Under the pieces are notes generated by a model, which did no database searches, had not been told where the DNA came from, and worked only from the letters and a program-made list of their open reading frames with translations. A stretch of DNA of 64,000 nt. Origin: Oceanithermus profundus DSM 14977 (GTDB lineage Bacteria > Deinococcota > Deinococci > Deinococcales > Marinithermaceae). Positions 26,598-34,803 of this stretch are shown in pieces; position 1 is the stretch's first letter, and each line of letters starts with the position of its first letter. The DNA lies in assembly GCF_000183745.1 (NCBI RefSeq), contig NC_014761.1, forward strand, positions 1-64,000. The letters are read 5' to 3'. Made by a program: the position numbers and the translations under genes.

Positions 26598-27224
26598 ATG
26601 ACATGGAAAGAGGCAGTTTTAAAAGCGCTACGTCGCCTTTCGAGAAGGCATCTCACAACAGTTTTAAAGCGCCAAACAATCATTGAAGAAGAACTGATGA
26701 CCATAGTAATCCACACTGGATCTCGTGGGAAAACACCAGAGCAGACTCTGAACAGGACCTTGCAAGATTTGCGCGATGATGGAAAAATAATTTTTTTAGA
26801 CAACAAAGGAACGTATCATTTGGTTTTCCTAGAAGATCTGCCCCCCGCCGACATCAGTGTTGATTATAAAGCTCCACCACGAGCTCCAGCCACTATTCAT
26901 CGTATTAAACGTGACACAGCAATAATCGCTCGTCTAAAAAGTCTGTATGAATACCAATGTCAAATTTGCGGCTTGCGGATACGATTACAAGATAGGTACT
27001 ACTGCGAAGCCCACCACCTGCGCCCGCTTGGGGAGCCACACAGTGGTCCCGACATAGAAGATAATATTATTATTGTTTGTCCAAATCACCACGTACAACT
27101 GGACTATGGCGCTTTACAAATACATGTAAGAGATTTACTGACATACAAGCACAGAATAAACCAAGAATACATTAGTTATCATAATAACGTTATTTGCCAT
27201 CCGGCTGCGCGTGAGGAAATATAA
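26598..27224 (+). CDS. wHTH-HNH endonuclease-like protein on an AT-rich insert
   Basis: A 208-aa protein in sequence visibly poorer in GC than all neighbours, so probably transferred. Residues 1-75 form a winged-helix region (TPEQTLNRTLQDLRDDGKI then a GTYHL strand) resembling the DNA-reading C-terminal wing domain of DpnI and Dam-replacing proteins. Residues 110-180 are an HNH nuclease: CQIC, EAHHLRPLGEPHSGPDIEDN, and VCPNHHVQLD supply the zinc Cys and the metal-binding His/Asn. This suggests a modification-dependent or stand-alone restriction nuclease; no methylase is present. ATG 26598 is 6 nt after TAATCT (26586-26591), a host-like leaderless promoter. Confidence 0.85.
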   Translation: MTWKEAVLKALRRLSRRHLTTVLKRQTIIEEELMTIVIHTGSRGKTPEQTLNRTLQDLRDDGKIIFLDNKGTYHLVFLEDLPPADISVDYKAPPRAPATIHRIKRDTAIIARLKSLYEYQCQICGLRIRLQDRYYCEAHHLRPLGEPHSGPDIEDNIIIVCPNHHVQLDYGALQIHVRDLLTYKHRINQEYISYHNNVICHPAAREEI

Positions 27225-27280
27225 CGCTCTCTTGCATCCCGAACGCAAAATAACCTGATCACCTTTCCAGGCTCTCGAGA

Positions 27281-27291
27281 GAGGCCAAAGC
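27281..27291 (+). repeat. Right 11-bp direct repeat of the HNH insert
   Basis: GAGGCCAAAGC, perfect copy of 26499-26509. It is 34 bp before the TATCCT -10 box of the asparaginase-like gene. Confidence 0.75.
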
Positions 27292-27336
27292 GGACGCGCC
27301 ATCACCTCTGCAAGTTAGTTCGGGTATCCTGACCCC

Positions 27337-27843
27337 GTGAACCCGACCCCCGAACCCGAGTTCGTGCAGGTCTTCACCACCGGCGGCACGATCGACAAGG
27401 TCTACTACGACGCCAAGGACGACTACACCGTGGGCGACCCGCAGATCGGCAAGCTGCTGGAGGAGGCGCGGGTCAACTTCCCCTACGCGATCGAGGCCCT
27501 CTTCAAGAAGGACAGCCTGCAGATGACCGACGCCGACCGCGCGCGCATTCGTGAGGCGGTGGCGGCCGCTCCGGCGCGGCGGGTGCTCATCACCCACGGC
27601 ACCGACACGATGGTGGAGACGGCCCGGGCGCTCGTGGGCGTGCCCGACAAGACGATCGTGCTCGTGGGGGCGATGCAGCCGGCGCGCTTTTTGGGCTCGG
27701 ACGCCGAGTTCAACATCGGCTACGCGGTCGCCGCGGTGCAGCTGCTGCCCCCGGGGGTCTACATCGCCATGAACGGCCAGGTCTTCGGGGCCGAGCGCGT
27801 GCGCAAGAACCGCGAACGGCTGCGGTTCGAGGCCGCCCCCTAG
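27337..27843 (+). CDS. Short asparaginase-like protein (N-terminal domain only)
   Basis: A 168-aa protein matching the N-terminal domain of type I/II L-asparaginases: FTTGGTIDKVYYD carries the nucleophile threonine loop and LITHGTDTMVETA the second catalytic Thr-Asp pair. The usual C-terminal domain is absent. Short asparaginase-domain proteins of this size occur in other bacteria, so it is probably a genuine compact form rather than a truncation. GTG 27337 follows TATCCT (27325-27330) by 6 nt. The stop overlaps the convergent P-type ATPase stop. Activity on asparagine is untested. Confidence 0.78.
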   Translation: MNPTPEPEFVQVFTTGGTIDKVYYDAKDDYTVGDPQIGKLLEEARVNFPYAIEALFKKDSLQMTDADRARIREAVAAAPARRVLITHGTDTMVETARALVGVPDKTIVLVGAMQPARFLGSDAEFNIGYAVAAVQLLPPGVYIAMNGQVFGAERVRKNRERLRFEAAP

Positions 27844-29900
27844 CGGGGCCGCCAGGCCAAGAGCCGGAGCGCGTTGGCGGTGACGAGCAGGGTCGCGCCG
27901 GTGTCGGCCATGACCGCGAGCCAGAGCCCGGTGTAGCCGAGCAGGGTGGTGACCAGGAAGACCGCTTTGAGGCCCAGGGCCACGGCGACGTTGGTGTAGA
28001 TGTTGCCGAGCGCGGCGCGGGCGAGGTTCAGGAAGTGGGCGAGCCGCAGTAGGTTGGGCTCGACCAGGGCCACGCCCGCGGCCTCGAGCGCCACCTGGGT
28101 GCCGCTGCCCATGGCCACGCCTAGGTCGGCGGCGGCCAGGGTGGGGGCGTCGTTCACGCCGTCGCCGACCATGCCCACCGGGTGGGGGAGCTCGGCGAGG
28201 GCCTCGAGCTTGTCCTCCGGGCGCAGCTCGGCGTGGTAACGGACCCCGCCCAGCTGCTCGGCGAGGCGGCGCACCGCCGGCTCGCGGTCGCCGGAGAGGA
28301 TGACGGTCTCGATGCCCAGGGCCCGCACCCGCTCGAGCGCCTCGGCCGCCTCGGGCCGCGGGGCGTCTTCGAAGAAGAGGACGGCCACCGTACGCCCGTC
28401 GAGCTTGACCACGCTCGCGGTCTCGCCGTTCTCGCTCACGCCCGCGGGCAGGCCGCCCGCGGCGGCGGGGCTGCCCACCCAGACCTCGCGGCCCGCCACC
28501 CGACCCTTCACCCAGGCGCCGGGCAGGGCGTCCAGGTCTTCGGCCTCGGGCACCGGGACTTCCAGTTCCTCGGCGCGCGCGAGGACGGCTTCGGCGATGG
28601 GGTGGGCGCTCGAGCGCTCGAGCGCCGCCACCAGCGGCAGGACCTCGCGCTCGTCCATGCCCCAGACCCGCACGAGCCGCGGCCGCCCTTCGGTGAGCGT
28701 GCCCGTCTTGTCGAAGGCGAGGGCGCGCAGGCGTCCGGCGGTCTCGAGCACGTCGCCCCCCTTGACGAGGACGCCCATCCGCCCCGAGCGCGCCAGCGCC
28801 GAGGTGACGGCCGCCGGCGCCGAGAGCACCAGGGCGCAGGGGCAGCCGATGAGCAGCAGGGCGAGCCCGCGGTAGATCCAGACCTCGAAGGGCTGGCCGA
28901 AGAGCAGCGGCGGTACCGTGGCCGCGAGCGCCGCCGCGACCACCACGAGCGGGGTGTAGTAACGGGCGAAGCGGTCGATGACGCGCGTCGTGGGGCTCTT
29001 CATCGCGTCGGCGCGCTCGACCAGCTTCTGGATCTGCGCCAGCGCGCTGTCCGCGACCGGCGCGGTCACCCGCGCCACCAGCTGCCCCTCGAGCAGCACG
29101 GTGCCCGCGTAGATGGGGTCGCCCGCACGCTTGGGCACGGGCGCGGACTCGCCGGTGAGCATCGACTCGTCCACCGCCCCCGCGCCCTCCAGGACCACGG
29201 CGTCGGCGGGGATGCGTTCCCCGGCGGGCACCTGGACCCGTTCGCCCACCGCCAGGAGCTCCACCGGCACCTCGCGCACGCGGCCGTCCGCTTCGAGCCG
29301 CCGCGCCTTGGTGGGGGCCAGCTTGGCCAGTTCGCGCAGGGTGCCGCGGGCGCGCGAGGCCGCCAGGCCCTCGAGCACCTCGCCGATCAGGAAGAGGAAG
29401 ACGACGACGAGCGCCTCGGGGGCGGCGTCGATGAGGATCGCGCCCACGACCGCGATCGAGACTAGGGCGTTGATGTCGAGGCCACCGCCGCTTTTCAGCA
29501 CCGCCCAGGCCTTGCGCGCCAGCGGGGCCACGCTGACCAGGGCGCCCGCGCTCCAGACCCAGCGGGCCGCGGCGGGCCAGAGCAGCTGACTGACGAGCGC
29601 CAGCACGATGAAGCCCGCGCTCACGCCCAGCATCTTCACCTTGGGGTTCTGCCACCAGGGCGCCTCGCCGGCCGGCTCGCGCTCGGGGCGCACCTTGTAG
29701 CCCAGCGGCTCCACCGCCCGGGCCACCGCCTCAGGACGGGCCTGGGCGTCCAGCTTGACGAAGAGCTTGCCGCTGCCGTAGGCCACGACCACTTCCTTGG
29801 CGCCCGGCAGCTTGCGGACCGCCTTTTCGATCTTGACCGCGCAGTCGGCGCAGTCCAAACCTTCGACGTCGAAGGTGAGTTCACGTACGGGGGCGTTCAT
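27840..29900 (-). CDS. Heavy-metal P1B-type ATPase (Cd/Zn/Pb exporter)
   Basis: A 686-aa metal-exporting ATPase. N-terminal HMA domain with VEGLDCADCAVKIEKAV (metal-binding CxxC), eight membrane helices, the actuator loop VDESMLTGESAPV, the CPC motif IGCPCALVLSAPAAV, phosphorylation site DKTGTLTEG, SSAHPIAEAVL and hinge GDGVNDAPTLAAADLGVAMG. CPC with this helix composition fits the P1B-2 (Zn/Cd/Pb) group. ATG 29900 lies 6 nt after TAAGAT (plus ATCTTA, 29907-29912). The ArsR-type sensor gene lies just upstream on the same strand with a likely operator between them. Confidence 0.93.
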   Translation of the reverse strand: MNAPVRELTFDVEGLDCADCAVKIEKAVRKLPGAKEVVVAYGSGKLFVKLDAQARPEAVARAVEPLGYKVRPEREPAGEAPWWQNPKVKMLGVSAGFIVLALVSQLLWPAAARWVWSAGALVSVAPLARKAWAVLKSGGGLDINALVSIAVVGAILIDAAPEALVVVFLFLIGEVLEGLAASRARGTLRELAKLAPTKARRLEADGRVREVPVELLAVGERVQVPAGERIPADAVVLEGAGAVDESMLTGESAPVPKRAGDPIYAGTVLLEGQLVARVTAPVADSALAQIQKLVERADAMKSPTTRVIDRFARYYTPLVVVAAALAATVPPLLFGQPFEVWIYRGLALLLIGCPCALVLSAPAAVTSALARSGRMGVLVKGGDVLETAGRLRALAFDKTGTLTEGRPRLVRVWGMDEREVLPLVAALERSSAHPIAEAVLARAEELEVPVPEAEDLDALPGAWVKGRVAGREVWVGSPAAAGGLPAGVSENGETASVVKLDGRTVAVLFFEDAPRPEAAEALERVRALGIETVILSGDREPAVRRLAEQLGGVRYHAELRPEDKLEALAELPHPVGMVGDGVNDAPTLAAADLGVAMGSGTQVALEAAGVALVEPNLLRLAHFLNLARAALGNIYTNVAVALGLKAVFLVTTLLGYTGLWLAVMADTGATLLVTANALRLLAWRPR

Positions 29901-29912
29901 GGGTCCATCTTA

Positions 29913-29940
29913 TGCTAATATGAGCAGTCGTTCAAGTATT
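29913..29940. promoter_or_regulatory. Putative ArsR/SmtB-type operator upstream of the metal ATPase
   Basis: The imperfect inverted repeat TGAGC-N4-GTTCA, within AATATGAGCAGTCGTTCAAG, lies immediately upstream of the ATPase -10 (29907-29912). ArsR/SmtB operators typically contain TGAAC/GTTCA arms in AT-rich flanks, which matches. The overlap with the promoter would allow repression released by metal. Confidence 0.5.
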
Positions 29941-29985
29941 GCCTCTCCCACCGGGGCGGCGCCCGCGAAGGAGCGCGGCGCGCCG

Positions 29986-30345
29986 CTACTCTCCGGCGTG
30001 CTCGAGCGCGTCTTCCAGGATCTCCTCGACGTGCCGGTCGGCGAGCCGGTAGAAGACCTGGCGCCCCTCGCGCCGCCAGCTCACCAGCCGGTTGTCGCGA
30101 AGCACGCGCAGCTGGTGGCTGATCGCGCTCTGGCTCATGCCCAGCAGGTGCGAGAGGTCGCAGACGCACAGCTCCCCCTGCTTCATGGCCAGCAGGATGC
30201 GCATCCGCGTGGGGTCGGCCAGGGCCTTGAGCAGCACCGAGGCCCGCGCGATCGTGTCGGCGTCGGGGAGGGCGGCCCGCGCGCGCTCGAGCGCCTCGGG
30301 ATGCAGCGTCAACGTGGTGCAGACGGCGACGTCGTCTCGAGCCAC
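29986..30345 (-). CDS. ArsR/SmtB-family metal-sensing repressor
   Basis: A 119-aa winged-helix repressor. The recognition helix region is ELCVCDLSHLLGMSQSAISHQLRVLR with Cys60 and Cys62 in the CVC metal site of the alpha-3 helix, and an additional Cys9 near the N-terminus (AVCTTLTLHPE), the pattern of CadC-like alpha-3N sensors of Cd, Pb or Zn. Expected to repress the ATPase gene 86 bp downstream and dissociate on metal binding. GTG 30345 is 6 nt after TAGAAT (plus ATTCTA, 30352-30357), leaderless. Confidence 0.9.
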   Translation of the reverse strand: MARDDVAVCTTLTLHPEALERARAALPDADTIARASVLLKALADPTRMRILLAMKQGELCVCDLSHLLGMSQSAISHQLRVLRDNRLVSWRREGRQVFYRLADRHVEEILEDALEHAGE

Positions 30346-30422
30346 GCCTTCATTCTAGCCGAAGGTGCCCTTTCCGGCAGGGACATATAGCCGTGGTACA
30401 TTGAACAAGCAAGGAGGGAAAG

Positions 30423-31202
30423 ATGAACCATGCGACGAGTGCGGACGGCACCCGTATCGCCTGGACCGCCGAAGGCTCGGGACCGGCGGTCGTCCTGGTG
30501 CACGGGATCACCGAAAACCTGCGGGTCTGGGACCCGGTGGCGCGGCGCCTGACCGGAGAGCGCACCGTGGTGCGCCTCGACCTGCGCGGCCACGGGGCCT
30601 CGGGGCGCGCGGACGGCTACGGGCTGGCGGCGATGGTCGCCGACGTGATCGCGGTCATCGAGGCCGCGGGGATCGAGCGGCCCGACGTGGTGGGGCACTC
30701 GCTGGGGGGCCTGGTCGCCTCGGCGCTCGCAAACGCCTACCCGGTGCGTTCGGTGGCGAACGTGGACCAGCCGCTGGCGCTCGCCGGGTTCAAGGCCATG
30801 CTCGAACCGCTGCGGGCGCCTCTGGAGGACCCCGCGACCTTCGGGCCGGTGATGGAGCAGCTGATGGGCCAGCTCGAGGGCGAACGCCTGGACCCCGCCG
30901 AGCGCACCCGTCTGCGGGCGCTGCGGCGGCCGCTCCAGGAGGCCGTGCTGGGCATCTGGCACGACGTCTGGGTCCTCTCGGAGGACGACCTGGCGGTGCT
31001 GGTGAACGAGCTGCTTGAAGGGTACCGGACGCCCTACCTGGCGCTCCACGGCATCGACCCGGGGCCGGCCTACGTGGACTGGCTCGCGGCGCGCATTCCC
31101 GGCGCGGCCGTCGAGGTCTGGCCCGAGTACGGGCACTACCCCCACCTCGTCGATCCCGACCGTTTCGTGGAGCGGCTGCGCGCGTTCTGGGCCGCGGCCT
31201 GA
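30423..31202 (+). CDS. Alpha/beta hydrolase
   Basis: A 259-aa alpha/beta-hydrolase-fold protein. VLVHGITENLRVWD gives the oxyanion-hole HG motif, VVGHSLGGLVASAL the nucleophile elbow with catalytic Ser, and WPEYGHYPHLVDP the catalytic His; the acid is likely an aspartate near ALHGIDPG. Closest in layout to esterases or haloperoxidase-like enzymes; substrate unknown. AAGGAGGGAAAG precedes ATG 30423, so it is translated from a leadered message. The response-regulator gene starts 38 bp downstream with its own -10. Confidence 0.85.
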   Translation: MNHATSADGTRIAWTAEGSGPAVVLVHGITENLRVWDPVARRLTGERTVVRLDLRGHGASGRADGYGLAAMVADVIAVIEAAGIERPDVVGHSLGGLVASALANAYPVRSVANVDQPLALAGFKAMLEPLRAPLEDPATFGPVMEQLMGQLEGERLDPAERTRLRALRRPLQEAVLGIWHDVWVLSEDDLAVLVNELLEGYRTPYLALHGIDPGPAYVDWLAARIPGAAVEVWPEYGHYPHLVDPDRFVERLRAFWAAA

Positions 31203-31240
31203 CGGGAGGGTTTCGTGAACCCCTTGCGCCATACTGAGGC

Positions 31241-31933
31241 ATGGCGCGGATCCTGATCGTCGAAGACGACCGCGAGATCGCCGCCCTCGCCGCCGCGCAG
31301 CTGGAGCGCGCCGGCCACGCCGTGCGCGTCGTGCACGACGGCGAGGCGGGGCTTGCGGAGGCGCTCGAGGGCGGGCACGACCTGCTCGTCCTCGACGTGA
31401 TGCTGCCGGGGGTGAGCGGCTTCGAGATCGTCGAGCGCCTGCGCCGCCGGCCCGGCTACCCGCGGGTGCTGATGCTCACCGCCCGCGCCGAGGAGGTGGA
31501 CCGGGTGCTGGGGCTCGAGCTGGGCGCGGACGACTACCTGACCAAGCCCTTCTCGCTGCGCGAGCTGGAGGCGCGGGTGCGGGCGCTGTTGCGGCGCGGC
31601 GTCGGGCCCGAGCCGAAGCCCGCGGGCCCGCTCGTCTTCGGCGCGCTCGAGATCGACCCCGCCGCCCGGCGGGTACGGGTGGACGGGCGGACGGTGAACC
31701 TGACCGCCCGCGAGTTCGACCTGCTCTACGAGCTGGCGCGCCACCCCGGGCGCGTCTACACCCGCGCCGAGCTGCTCGAGCGCGTCTGGGGCGCGGGATT
31801 TTCGGGGTACGAGCACACCGTCAACTCGCACATCAACCGCCTGCGCGCCAAGATCGAACCCGACGCCAAACGCCCCGTCTACGTCGAGACCGTCTGGGGC
31901 GTGGGCTACCGCTTCGGGGGCGGGGAGGCGTGA
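31241..31933 (+). CDS. OmpR-family response regulator
   Basis: A 230-aa two-component regulator. Receiver: ILIVEDDREIAALAA acidic pair, VLDVMLPGVSG with phospho-acceptor Asp, MLTARA and YLTKPFSLRELEARV with the conserved Lys. C-terminal winged helix: LTAREFDLLYELARHPGRVYTRAELLERVWG and VNSHINRLRAKIE. It partners the histidine kinase that starts inside its stop codon (GTGA). ATG 31241 is 5 nt after CATACT (31230-31235). The regulated genes are unknown. Confidence 0.93.
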   Translation: MARILIVEDDREIAALAAAQLERAGHAVRVVHDGEAGLAEALEGGHDLLVLDVMLPGVSGFEIVERLRRRPGYPRVLMLTARAEEVDRVLGLELGADDYLTKPFSLRELEARVRALLRRGVGPEPKPAGPLVFGALEIDPAARRVRVDGRTVNLTAREFDLLYELARHPGRVYTRAELLERVWGAGFSGYEHTVNSHINRLRAKIEPDAKRPVYVETVWGVGYRFGGGEA

Positions 31934-33378
31934 GGCGCCTGGCCGCGCGGCTGGCGCTGGCGTTCTCGCTGCTGGTGCTGCCGCTGGGGGCCCTCTTCGT
32001 CTGGGGGGCGCTCGACGCCGCGCGCCGCTACCACCAGGAGATCGCCCAGAACCAGTACCGCGACCTGGCCGCCAACCTGCTCCACAAGAGTCCGGACCTG
32101 ATGGTCGGCGGCGAACGGGCCGGGGCGCTCGACGCGCTGGCCGCCGAGCTGGCCATGACCAACCCCGGCGTCGAGGTCTACCTGCTCGACGCGGAGGGCC
32201 GCATCGTCGGGGCCTCGCCCCCCATGGACGCCCTGGTGCGCAAGCGGGTGGACCTGCGCCCGCTCGAGCGCTTCGTGCGCGGCGAGGTGCGGGGGCCGCT
32301 GCTGGGCGACGACCCCAAGCGGCCGCGGGGCCGCCAGGTCTTCTCGGCCGCGCCGGTGCCCGGGGGCGGTTGGATCTACGTCCTCCTCTCCGACCTGGCC
32401 CTCGACTCGGTGGCCGAGGCCGTGGCCGGCAGCACCGTGCTGCGGCTGGCGCTGTGGGCGGGGCTGGGGCTGGTGCTGCTGGCGGCGCTCGTGGCCGCGG
32501 GCACCGCCTGGGGGCTGACGCGGCGGCTCACCGCCCTGGAGGCGGCGATGGAGCGCTTCGACCCCGCGGCCGAGGCCGGCCCGCCCGACCCGCCCGCGGG
32601 CGAGCGCGACGAGATCGACCGCCTGCACGCCCGCTTCGCCGAGCTGGCCGCCCGGGTGCGGGCGCTCCTCGCCTCCGAGCGCGAGGCCGACCGCCACCGG
32701 CGCGAGCTGGTGGCCGGGGTTTCGCACGACCTGCGCACCCCGCTGGCGGTGCTTTCGGGCTACCTGGAGACGCTGGAGCAGGCGGGGGAGCGCCTGAGCG
32801 CCGCCGAGCGCGCCCGCTACCTGGCCGCGGCGCGGGCCCAGGCGGCGCGGCTGGCGCGGATGACCGACGACCTCTTCACCCTGGCGCGGCTCGAGTCGGG
32901 GGCCTGGCCCTTCGCCCCCGAGCCGCTGGCGCTCGCCGAGCTGGTGCAGGACGTGGTGCTCGAGCTGCGCCCGCGTTTCGAGGCCCGTGGGGTGGCGCTC
33001 GAGCTGGCCCCGCCGCCGGGGCCGCTCGTGGTGCAGGGCGACGCGGGGCTCTTGGAGCGGGCGCTCGTCAACGTGCTGGTCAACGCGCTGGAGCACACGC
33101 CCGAGGGCGGCCGGGTAACGGTGCGCCTGGCCGAGGCGGAGGGCGAGGCGCGGGTCGCGGTGGCCGACACCGGCTCCGGCATCGCCCCCGAGGACCTGCC
33201 CCACCTCTTCGAACGGACCTTCCAGCGGCGCGACGGCGGCTCCGGACTGGGCCTCGCCATCGCCCAGCAGGCGTTGCGCCTGCACGGCGGCCGCGTCGAG
33301 GTGGAGAGCGCCCCGGGCGCGGGCAGCCGCTTTGAGATCAAGCTACCCTTACCAGGGCGGGATATATACCAGCCCTAG
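31930..33378 (+). CDS. Membrane sensor histidine kinase
   Basis: A 482-aa kinase. A short N-terminal membrane span (LALAFSLLVLPLGALFVWGAL) and a second (VLRLALWAGLGLVLLAALVAAGTAWGL) enclose a periplasmic sensor of about 140 residues. Then HAMP linker, H-box GVSHDLRTPLAVLSGYLETLE with phospho-His, N-box VNVLVNALEHTPEGG, G1 DTGSGIAPEDL and G2 GLGLAIAQQALRLHGG. GTG 31930 overlaps the regulator stop. Its last 30 bp overlap the convergent AT-rich gene, and the final residues (GRDIYQP) may come from the insertion rather than the ancestral kinase. Confidence 0.92.
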   Translation: MRRLAARLALAFSLLVLPLGALFVWGALDAARRYHQEIAQNQYRDLAANLLHKSPDLMVGGERAGALDALAAELAMTNPGVEVYLLDAEGRIVGASPPMDALVRKRVDLRPLERFVRGEVRGPLLGDDPKRPRGRQVFSAAPVPGGGWIYVLLSDLALDSVAEAVAGSTVLRLALWAGLGLVLLAALVAAGTAWGLTRRLTALEAAMERFDPAAEAGPPDPPAGERDEIDRLHARFAELAARVRALLASEREADRHRRELVAGVSHDLRTPLAVLSGYLETLEQAGERLSAAERARYLAAARAQAARLARMTDDLFTLARLESGAWPFAPEPLALAELVQDVVLELRPRFEARGVALELAPPPGPLVVQGDAGLLERALVNVLVNALEHTPEGGRVTVRLAEAEGEARVAVADTGSGIAPEDLPHLFERTFQRRDGGSGLGLAIAQQALRLHGGRVEVESAPGAGSRFEIKLPLPGRDIYQP

Positions 33379-34761
33379 CTGTAGGTGAATACTTTCGGGC
33401 ATCGTGTCTTCACCCACTAGATGAACCAAACCATCTTCTACCTTGTCGCCTAGGTTCCATGTTGGCTCAACAACAACACTGCTACCGTCTTCAAGGTCCA
33501 AGAATAACAGCTGGCGCTGCGGCAAGTATGCGCTATCTTCGGTTACGGCATGGATACGGAAGCCAACAAGCTGACGGCCTACAAGTTTTTGTATGACTCC
33601 TTGATGTATATAAAGCTTTGTTAGATCCTCGCTGCACTCCAATTTGAGTTGCTTAATAGCGTCATGGTCAATAATCGAGAAACTCACACTCATGTCGGAT
33701 GCGGCTGGCGTTTTCTTGCTAATGAAGGTTATTCCGTCCGCATGAAAAGTGATTGCAATTTGCGAGCCGCTGTTGAATCGAATCCGCAGGGCGTCTCTTG
33801 AGACTTCTCCACTTTTCTTGATTTCGCAGACCTCAACACCACTGATTTCCTGATGGAGGTATTTCGATAAATTCGTATTCTCTGGTTTATCAACGGGGGT
33901 GTCAGAGTATGTAGGCAAACTGGCAAGCGCTAAGGCTTTTTCTTTTCCAGTGTAAAAATTATATTCTAATATATAAACGAGATGCTCCACACTCTTGGCA
34001 AGCCGCTCTAGATCGTAGACAAACGTTTCATAAGCCTCGCATCTGACCGCGCTTTCACGCACCTTATGAACGCTCTTTCCTCGATACTTACTAATGTGTC
34101 CAAGGATTTCTTGTAAATATGTAGCCTCTGGAAACGCTGCTTTCAGAGCCTTATAACCTTTCTTGCTATTAGATGATTTTCTTTTTAGAATGCTGCCTAA
34201 CTTATTAATGCATTCCACATCTAATGCGTCGTTAATATATCGATAAAGCTCTCTGTGTGCATCCTCATAGGCGTGCGTGTGATTCACAAATGGAAACCGA
34301 AGGGATACTAACTCGGTATGTCGAATAGAGAAAATTCCGCAACCCGCATGTACTTGAGACAGCGCATTGGCCCACTCAACCTGTTTAATTAGCTGCTGCA
34401 AAGGAGGCGTTTCTTTTGCCCAGTCTCCTTTCAAGTAGACAGAAACCCACTCTTCAAATTTAGGGTCTGGGCTGTCTTGAAATTCAGACGGGTCTAGTTC
34501 GAAGCAGTCCCACTTCGATTGTTCTGACGCAGCCGTATTCTTCATAAGATCAGGCTTATATGCCGCAATGGCTAGTTCTCCGTCAGGGAGCTCTCGAAAA
34601 GCGAAGCGTAAGTTAATGAGGTTTTCTGGAGGTGCGCTCTCAGTCGACTTAATATGGCCACCGTGCAACCCAAACTCAATGCTATATTTATCCGGTCGAC
34701 CAAGATAAACATATAAAATTTCGGAGCGAAAGAACCTCAAAAAGCCTAGAGGATTCATCAT
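33349..34761 (-). CDS. Unknown AT-rich gene with a possible HEPN-type motif
   Basis: A 470-aa protein in sequence clearly lower in GC than its neighbours. No domain is certain. Residues 1-130 look beta-rich. Residues 160-270 are helical, with HISKYRGKSVHKVRESAVRCEAYETF containing R227-GKSV-H232, an Rx4H arrangement like the catalytic pair of HEPN ribonucleases. Residues 300-470 are again beta-rich. HEPN proteins are frequent in defence and toxin systems, but the match is a single motif. Start ATG 34761 is 7 nt after TAGAAT (plus ATTCTA, 34769-34774); ATG 34758 is an alternative. The 3' end overlaps the histidine-kinase gene by 30 bp. Confidence 0.7.
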   Translation of the reverse strand: MMNPLGFLRFFRSEILYVYLGRPDKYSIEFGLHGGHIKSTESAPPENLINLRFAFRELPDGELAIAAYKPDLMKNTAASEQSKWDCFELDPSEFQDSPDPKFEEWVSVYLKGDWAKETPPLQQLIKQVEWANALSQVHAGCGIFSIRHTELVSLRFPFVNHTHAYEDAHRELYRYINDALDVECINKLGSILKRKSSNSKKGYKALKAAFPEATYLQEILGHISKYRGKSVHKVRESAVRCEAYETFVYDLERLAKSVEHLVYILEYNFYTGKEKALALASLPTYSDTPVDKPENTNLSKYLHQEISGVEVCEIKKSGEVSRDALRIRFNSGSQIAITFHADGITFISKKTPAASDMSVSFSIIDHDAIKQLKLECSEDLTKLYIHQGVIQKLVGRQLVGFRIHAVTEDSAYLPQRQLLFLDLEDGSSVVVEPTWNLGDKVEDGLVHLVGEDTMPESIHLQLGLVYIPPW

Positions 34762-34775
34762 AGGAAATATTCTAC

Positions 34776-34803
34776 CACACGGCCTTGTTAGGACCGTGCG
34801 GTA
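34776..34803. other. Imperfect inverted repeat at the edge of the second AT-rich insert
   Basis: CCACACGGCC and GGACCGTGCGG form an imperfect stem around TTGTTA, immediately outside the start of the 470-aa gene. It could be a bidirectional stem-loop or an element end; no T-run supports a strong terminator. Confidence 0.4.

Larger units (their letters stand above)
26499..27291 (+). mobile_element. AT-rich single-gene insert with 11-bp direct repeats
   Basis: A segment carrying only the HNH gene, bounded by perfect copies of GAGGCCAAAGC (26499-26509 and 27281-27291). It falls between the pit stop and the asparaginase promoter, interrupting no gene. No transposase, integrase or terminal inverted repeat was seen inside, so the mobilising machinery must have acted in trans or been lost. 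Composition change is abrupt at both ends. Confidence 0.65.
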
